A DNA stretch of 42,218 nt from an uncultured Roseburia sp. Lineage in GTDB: Bacteria; Bacillota; Clostridia; Lachnospirales; Lachnospiraceae. Made by a program: the position numbers and the translations under genes. Position 1 is the first letter of the stretch. Every line of letters begins with the position of its first letter. The DNA is taken from contig CANDCP010000024.1 in NCBI GenBank assembly GCA_947383215.1, forward strand, positions 1 through 42,218, written 5' to 3'. Below are positions 38,089 to 42,218 of this stretch, one piece after another. Below the pieces are notes generated by a model. That model was not told the origin of the DNA, searched no databases, and was given only the letters and a program-made list of their open reading frames with translations.

Positions 38089-39654
38089 ATGAACAGTAAT
38101 CTGATATGGATTGTAGCGGCGTTCGTGGTGTATATGGCTATAATGATTGCCATAGGGGCAAAATATATGAAACGGACCAGTAATTCGGAGGACTATTTTC
38201 TTGGCGGACGTGGATTGAGCGGATGGGTTGCGGCCCTCAGCGCGCAGGCGTCCGATATGAGCGGCTGGCTTTTGATGGGACTGCCGGGGGCCGTGTACGC
38301 GTTTGGTACAGGTCAGGCCTGGATTGCGATCGGCCTGTTTATCGGGACGGTCTGCAATTGGATGTTTATTTCGGGAAGGCTTAGAAGATATACGATACGC
38401 GCAAATAATTCCCTGACGCTGCCGGAATATTTCAGCAACCGTTTTCATGATAAAAAGAATATATTGTTGTGCATTTCATCTATATTTATTGTGATTTTTT
38501 TCCTGGTGTACACGGCTTCCGCTCTTGCGGCGGGAGGAAAGCTGTTCTATGCGGTTGCCGGAATTGATTATACGGCGGCACTTACGATCGGAGCGCTTGT
38601 AATTCTTATTTACACGTTTATGGGCGGTTTTATGGCGGTCTGTGTAACGGATTTTATACAGGGTACGTTAATGTTGGTTGCGTTGCTTGCGGTTCCGATT
38701 CTGGCGTATCTTGGTATTTCGGGAGGAAGCTTAACAGAGGTGCTTGACTTGAGCGGTGTTGCCGGAGGTCATGCCTCGTTTATGAATCTGTTTGAAAACG
38801 GCGGTGAACCGTACAGGGCGATTGATATTATCTCACAGCTTGCATGGGGACTTGGTTACTGCGGTATGCCTCATATTTTAACAAGGTTTATGGCTGTAAA
38901 AAGTCAGAAGGAGTTGAATAAGTCCAAGGGAATCGCAATTATCTGGGTTGCGCTTTCGTTGACGTTCGCTTGTATAATCGGCGTTGTGGGGCGCGCATAT
39001 TTATATCCGACGCTGCTTGGGGTAAAAGGCGCAGATTCCGCTGAGAATGTGTTTATTAACATGATTACGCAGTTGTTTACGGCAGACTATAAGCTGCCTT
39101 TTATCGCCGGCATTTTCCTGTGCGGGATACTTGCGGCGATTATGTCGACCGCGGATTCGCAGCTTCTTGTTACGGCGTCCTCGGTATCAGAGGATATTTA
39201 TAAAGGTGTAATCAACAAAAAAGCGGGTGATAAAAAGGTTTTGATGATTAGCAGAATTACGGTCGTCGTTGTGGCGGTGCTGGCATATCTGATCGCGTTA
39301 GACCCGAATAACTCTATTATGGATCTTGTGTCGAATGCCTGGGCCGGGTTTGGTTCTGCGTTTGGACCGCTTGTACTTTTATCCCTATTCTGGAAGAGGA
39401 CGAATATGCCCGGAGCAGTTGCGGGAATCGTTTCCGGCGGTCTGCTGGTCCTTGTTTGGGATTATATACCGATGATTTCGGACGGAGCCGGCAGTTTGCA
39501 GACGATCGGAGCCGCGACAGGAATCTATTCATTGCTGGTAGGTTTTTTTGTAAGCTTAATTTGCATTATTCTTGTCAGTCTTGTCACAAAGGAGCCGGAC
39601 GCACAGATTGTGAAAGAGTTCGAGGATGTGGCGGATAAAAGCGTAGAGATATAA
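38089..39654 (+). CDS. putP: Sodium/proline symporter
   Basis: A 521-residue sodium:solute symporter with about 13 membrane helices. PutP-typical segments are NSEDYFLGGRGLSGWVAALSAQASDMSGWLL near the N-terminus, LPEYFSNRF, and GILAAIMSTADSQLLVTASSVSEDIYK for Na+ binding. It imports proline with sodium as nutrient or osmoprotectant. The ATG at 38089 follows AAGAGGAG. Transcribed alone from its own promoter. The family is certain; proline specificity is by resemblance. Confidence 0.94.
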   Translation: MNSNLIWIVAAFVVYMAIMIAIGAKYMKRTSNSEDYFLGGRGLSGWVAALSAQASDMSGWLLMGLPGAVYAFGTGQAWIAIGLFIGTVCNWMFISGRLRRYTIRANNSLTLPEYFSNRFHDKKNILLCISSIFIVIFFLVYTASALAAGGKLFYAVAGIDYTAALTIGALVILIYTFMGGFMAVCVTDFIQGTLMLVALLAVPILAYLGISGGSLTEVLDLSGVAGGHASFMNLFENGGEPYRAIDIISQLAWGLGYCGMPHILTRFMAVKSQKELNKSKGIAIIWVALSLTFACIIGVVGRAYLYPTLLGVKGADSAENVFINMITQLFTADYKLPFIAGIFLCGILAAIMSTADSQLLVTASSVSEDIYKGVINKKAGDKKVLMISRITVVVVAVLAYLIALDPNNSIMDLVSNAWAGFGSAFGPLVLLSLFWKRTNMPGAVAGIVSGGLLVLVWDYIPMISDGAGSLQTIGAATGIYSLLVGFFVSLICIILVSLVTKEPDAQIVKEFEDVADKSVEI

Positions 39655-39812
39655 GAAAGCAAGGAACCAGAGCAGTATACGGAAACAGAAACTTTTGCAG
39701 AATTTATAAATAATCATAAATGCCGCAACAAAAATACATTCTTTCCGCACTATATATATGAAAAGAACCAAGAGGGGGATATCATTATATTTTTCGGCAA
39801 GGAGGTACAGAA

Positions 39813-40655
39813 ATGAGAAAGAGAAATTTTTGGGTATGTATAGCGGCATTTATGGTGGCGTTTTCGGCCTGCGGGAGCAAAGAGACGGAGCTGTCATCGA
39901 GGGGGGAGAACTTAGATACGCAGCGGGAAACGATTGTTTTTGAAGGGACAGAGCAGACTGGGGAAACGCAGACAGATATCGCGACGGAGACGGAAGCGGA
40001 AGCGCAGGACAGGCGGATGCTTGTGGTGAACGGCGCGTTGTATGTGGAAACGGATGAGGAAGCGCCGACGCCTACGTGCGGAACGATGGACGGGGCTGTC
40101 TTGTCGATTGTGGCGGCCGGAGAGATTCCTTTGGAGGAAGGCCAGGCAAATTTTGGCAATGTCGGAGACGGTTATCAGTATGGCGATCAGGACTGTCTTA
40201 GCGTTCCGATTGACGGGAAGTGGATTCGCTTTAGAAAGGACGCGGCAGGCGAAAAGAAGACCGATGATGCGCAGCCGGAACCGGGGGATGTTTTTGAGGG
40301 GGAAGTGAATACCCTGGAGGGGGTTTCTATGGTCGTCCTGGAGGCGTCCCCCGTTTCGGCAAAGGTGGAGATCAGGAATGAAACAAGCCTGGATATTCAA
40401 TTTGGGGAAGATTATGAATTGCAGAAGGTTGTGGATGGAAAGTGGTATCGTGTTCCGTACAGAATAGACAACTGGGCTTTTGAGGCGGTTGCCTATCCGG
40501 CGGCAGAGGAAAAGCCGGTTGAATGGGAGACGCAATGGGAGGAGTTTCATGGAGCTTTGTCGGAAGGAACTTACCGGATTGTAAAGAAAGTGATTGATTT
40601 TCGGGGGACGGGAGATTACACGGAATATTACCTTGCCGCGGAGTTTTCCGTCTGA
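39813..40655 (+). CDS. Lipoprotein with C-terminal Big_20-like immunoglobulin domain
   Basis: A 280-residue predicted lipoprotein. The signal peptide ends in AFSAC, so Cys20 would be lipidated; Phe at -3 is slightly unusual. A Glu/Thr-rich linker (about 25-66) leads to a middle region with no family I recognise (67-165). The C-terminus (about 170-280) resembles the Big_20 domain (VSMVVLEASPVSAKVEIRNET, YELQKVVDGKWYRVPY). AAGGAGG at 39799-39805 fixes the start. It is followed closely by two small genes on the same strand. The role is unknown, probably extracellular binding. Confidence 0.75.
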   Translation: MRKRNFWVCIAAFMVAFSACGSKETELSSRGENLDTQRETIVFEGTEQTGETQTDIATETEAEAQDRRMLVVNGALYVETDEEAPTPTCGTMDGAVLSIVAAGEIPLEEGQANFGNVGDGYQYGDQDCLSVPIDGKWIRFRKDAAGEKKTDDAQPEPGDVFEGEVNTLEGVSMVVLEASPVSAKVEIRNETSLDIQFGEDYELQKVVDGKWYRVPYRIDNWAFEAVAYPAAEEKPVEWETQWEEFHGALSEGTYRIVKKVIDFRGTGDYTEYYLAAEFSV

Positions 40656-40685
40656 GAAAATAGGCGGAGGAAAGGTTGAAGCGGA

Positions 40686-41069
40686 ATGTATGAGGAGAAA
40701 GATTATGTACTGCGAATGATCCATGAGGCCGTAAGGATGCTGGCCCGGATTATTCTTCATGTGGATCTTGATAAGGAAGAGCAGCAGATGGATTTTGAGA
40801 CAGAAGAAAAATGGAGACGTTTGCTGCGCATGCTTGAGGACGGAGAGATCAATGAGGCGGAGAATATTTTGGTCGCGGGTTTTAGGGAACAGGACAACCG
40901 GGATTTTCAGATTGCGCTGTTGTTCTATGATTATCTGAACAAAAAGGATGACGCGTTCCTTGCGGAGCATGGATTTTCACGGGAGGAAGTGGCGGACGGT
41001 TTAAAATACGCCATTTCTTTCTATGGTTACGGCGATATGGCGGACGCCTTTATGGAAGGGGCAGAATGA
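40686..41069 (+). CDS. Small cytoplasmic protein, DUF6483-like
   Basis: A 127-residue acidic helical protein beginning MYEEKDYVLRMIHEAVRML, which I recognise as the DUF6483 type found in Clostridia. There is no signal peptide, membrane segment or catalytic motif. Helical repeats (EEKWRRLLRMLEDGEINEAENIL) give it a TPR-like look. Its end overlaps the next start by four bases (ATGA), indicating coupled translation. No function is known. Confidence 0.75.
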   Translation: MYEEKDYVLRMIHEAVRMLARIILHVDLDKEEQQMDFETEEKWRRLLRMLEDGEINEAENILVAGFREQDNRDFQIALLFYDYLNKKDDAFLAEHGFSREEVADGLKYAISFYGYGDMADAFMEGAE

Positions 41070-42001
41070 AGAAATATTTGTGTATGACGGCGCTTTTGGT
41101 TGCCGTTTGTATTGGCGGATGTGCGGGTACGCACGAAGTAAAAAAGGACGATATGCCACTGCGGGCGTCCGAGGCGGCCAAAGAGGAGCCCGAGGAGACG
41201 ACGGAAGAGAGAAGTGAAAACGTCGCCGGGGAAGAGGCGTTAAAGAGCTTAATTATCCCGACCGGGACGGTATTGGGCGATCGTATATCAACGCCGGAGG
41301 GATATCAGAGGGAAGAGGCAGAGCAGGGAAGCTTGCAGGAATTTTTGCGGAATTATCCGATGAAAGAGGAGGGAAGCCCGGTTCTTCTCTATAACGGAAA
41401 CAGGAAAGGGAACCAAACGGCGCATGCGGCAGTCTTTGATCTGCCGCTGGAGAATGAAGATTTGCAACAGTGCGCAGATTCCGTTATGCGCGTGTACGCG
41501 GAATATTTTTGGAAAACGGGACAGTACGAGCGGATTGCGTTTCATTTTGTCAACGGTTTTTCGGCGGATTATGTGAAATGGCGCGAAGGGAGCCGGATTT
41601 CGGTAAACGGGAATGACGCGGCCTGGAGTAGGACGGCGTCGTATGATGATTCGTATGATAATTTCGTGCAGTATCTTCGGATTGTGTTTGCTTATGCCGG
41701 TACGTTATCCATGGATGGAGAGTCCGAGCCGGTGGATTTAAAGGATGCGAGGGCAGGGGACGTCTTTTTAAAGGCCGGAAGTCCCGGACATGTGGTGCTG
41801 ATTGTGGATATGTGCGAGAACGGCGAGGGGGAGAAGGCTTTTTTGCTGGCGCAGGGATATATGCCGGCGCAGGAATTTCATCTGTTGAAAAATCCGGGGC
41901 ATGAGGACGATCCCTGGTATTATGAGAGGGAGGTTGTCTATCCGTTTGTAACGCCGGAGTATACGTTTGACGAGGGGAGCTTGCGGCGGCTGAGCTATTA
42001 G
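41066..42001 (+). CDS. DUF4846 lipoprotein
   Basis: A 311-residue predicted lipoprotein. The lipobox IGGC places the lipidated residue at Cys19. An acidic linker (about 30-60) precedes a DUF4846-type domain (about 70-305) containing VYAEYFWKTGQYERIAFHF, DARAGDVFLKAGSPGHVVLIVD and LAQGYMPAQEFHLLKNP. The GDVFLKAGSPGHVVLIVD stretch is reminiscent of NlpC/P60-like hydrolase folds, where His would be catalytic, but that is only a resemblance. Coupled to the DUF6483 gene by an ATGA overlap. No clear terminator follows. Confidence 0.8.
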   Translation: MKKYLCMTALLVAVCIGGCAGTHEVKKDDMPLRASEAAKEEPEETTEERSENVAGEEALKSLIIPTGTVLGDRISTPEGYQREEAEQGSLQEFLRNYPMKEEGSPVLLYNGNRKGNQTAHAAVFDLPLENEDLQQCADSVMRVYAEYFWKTGQYERIAFHFVNGFSADYVKWREGSRISVNGNDAAWSRTASYDDSYDNFVQYLRIVFAYAGTLSMDGESEPVDLKDARAGDVFLKAGSPGHVVLIVDMCENGEGEKAFLLAQGYMPAQEFHLLKNPGHEDDPWYYEREVVYPFVTPEYTFDEGSLRRLSY

Positions 42002-42086
42002 GCTGCGAAAATCGGTTCGTTTTTTGTCGTCCACTCCCCGGATTGTGCCAAATAACAGGAAAAACGTAAATTTTATGAAAAAAGAC

Positions 42087-42115
42087 TTGCAATAGATGTT
42101 TTCTTCGTGTATACT
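42087..42115 (+). promoter_or_regulatory. Strong promoter at the right edge
   Basis: TTGCAA (42087-42092), 17 bases, TATACT (42110-42115). The transcript would start near 42122 and leave the window. Confidence 0.75.
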
Positions 42116-42121
42116 AAAGTT

Positions 42122-42218
42122 TGCTGTGGCATTGATAGCTGTGAAGCGCGAGGTTGCTGCCGGTATGGCAGGTTTTCCGTGGAGCGAATGTCAAGTTAGG
42201 AAACTGGCGACAAGTCAC
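42122..42218 (+). promoter_or_regulatory. Structured 5' leader, gene outside the window
   Basis: About 97 bases after the promoter with no start codon preceded by a ribosome site. Local hairpins include CTGCC/GGCAG around GGTAT, and GTC-AGTT/AACT-GAC around AGGA (42190-42211). GC content is higher than in the AT-rich DNA upstream. It resembles a cis-regulatory leader of a ribosomal-protein operon (I suspect the S10 operon), but the downstream gene cannot be seen. Confidence 0.4.

Noticed and set aside
39912-40970. 352-codon minus-strand frame across the Big_20 and DUF6483 genes
   Set aside because: It spans two real genes with good ribosome sites on the plus strand, and its composition (Arg/Ile/Leu/Phe) is typical of antisense shadow.

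Overview
The window reads as a low-to-mid GC Gram-positive chromosome, most likely a gut Clostridia of the Lachnospiraceae type. This is inferred from the gene content: a FabK-type fatty-acid operon with a FabT-like MarR regulator, a class B sortase with wall proteins, BspA-like leucine-rich repeats, Lys-rich FN3 surface proteins, and DUF4886/DUF4846/DUF6483 families. AGGAGG-type ribosome binding sites and TTGACA/TATAAT promoters agree. There are no rRNA genes, CRISPR arrays or prophage genes.

Layout. (1) 1-1846: a tRNA-Pro cut by the left edge, then a complete IS30-family element with perfect 30-bp inverted repeats and a 13-bp direct repeat. (2) 1847-2151: an intergenic stretch with a leftward intrinsic terminator and possibly an unrecognised RNA. 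(3) 2152-6421: a secreted SGNH/DUF4886 protein, a chemoreceptor without an external sensor, and thiE-thiD. (4) 6523-19311: a cell-surface island with a 2527-residue protein of about 26 degenerate Ig-like repeats, a class B sortase, an LRR protein with a PKTGD sorting signal, and an FN3 protein. (5) 19363-27298: the fatty-acid operon acpP-fabK-fabD-fabG-fabF-fabZ-accDA-fabH-fabT, starting from a consensus promoter with a perfect palindrome just downstream. (6) 27472-30745: glutamate dehydrogenase and a Cache-type chemoreceptor. (7) 30865-37014: a collinear run with an ABC-2 exporter (ATPase and two permeases), an Sfp-type phosphopantetheinyl transferase, an HAD phosphatase and KtrB/KtrA potassium uptake. 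(8) 37045-39654: a leftward methyltransferase divergent from putP. (9) 39813-42001: two lipoproteins around a small DUF6483 protein. (10) The right edge holds a strong promoter and the start of a structured leader whose gene lies outside.

Working together: the sortase probably anchors the LRR protein, while the giant repeat protein and the FN3 protein lack a sorting signal and share a Lys-rich FN3 module at their C termini with the DUF4886 protein. The fatty-acid operon encodes initiation, elongation and the carboxyltransferase half of acetyl-CoA carboxylase as one fused chain. accB and accC are not here. Its last gene encodes the probable repressor, and the palindrome at the operon start is its probable operator.
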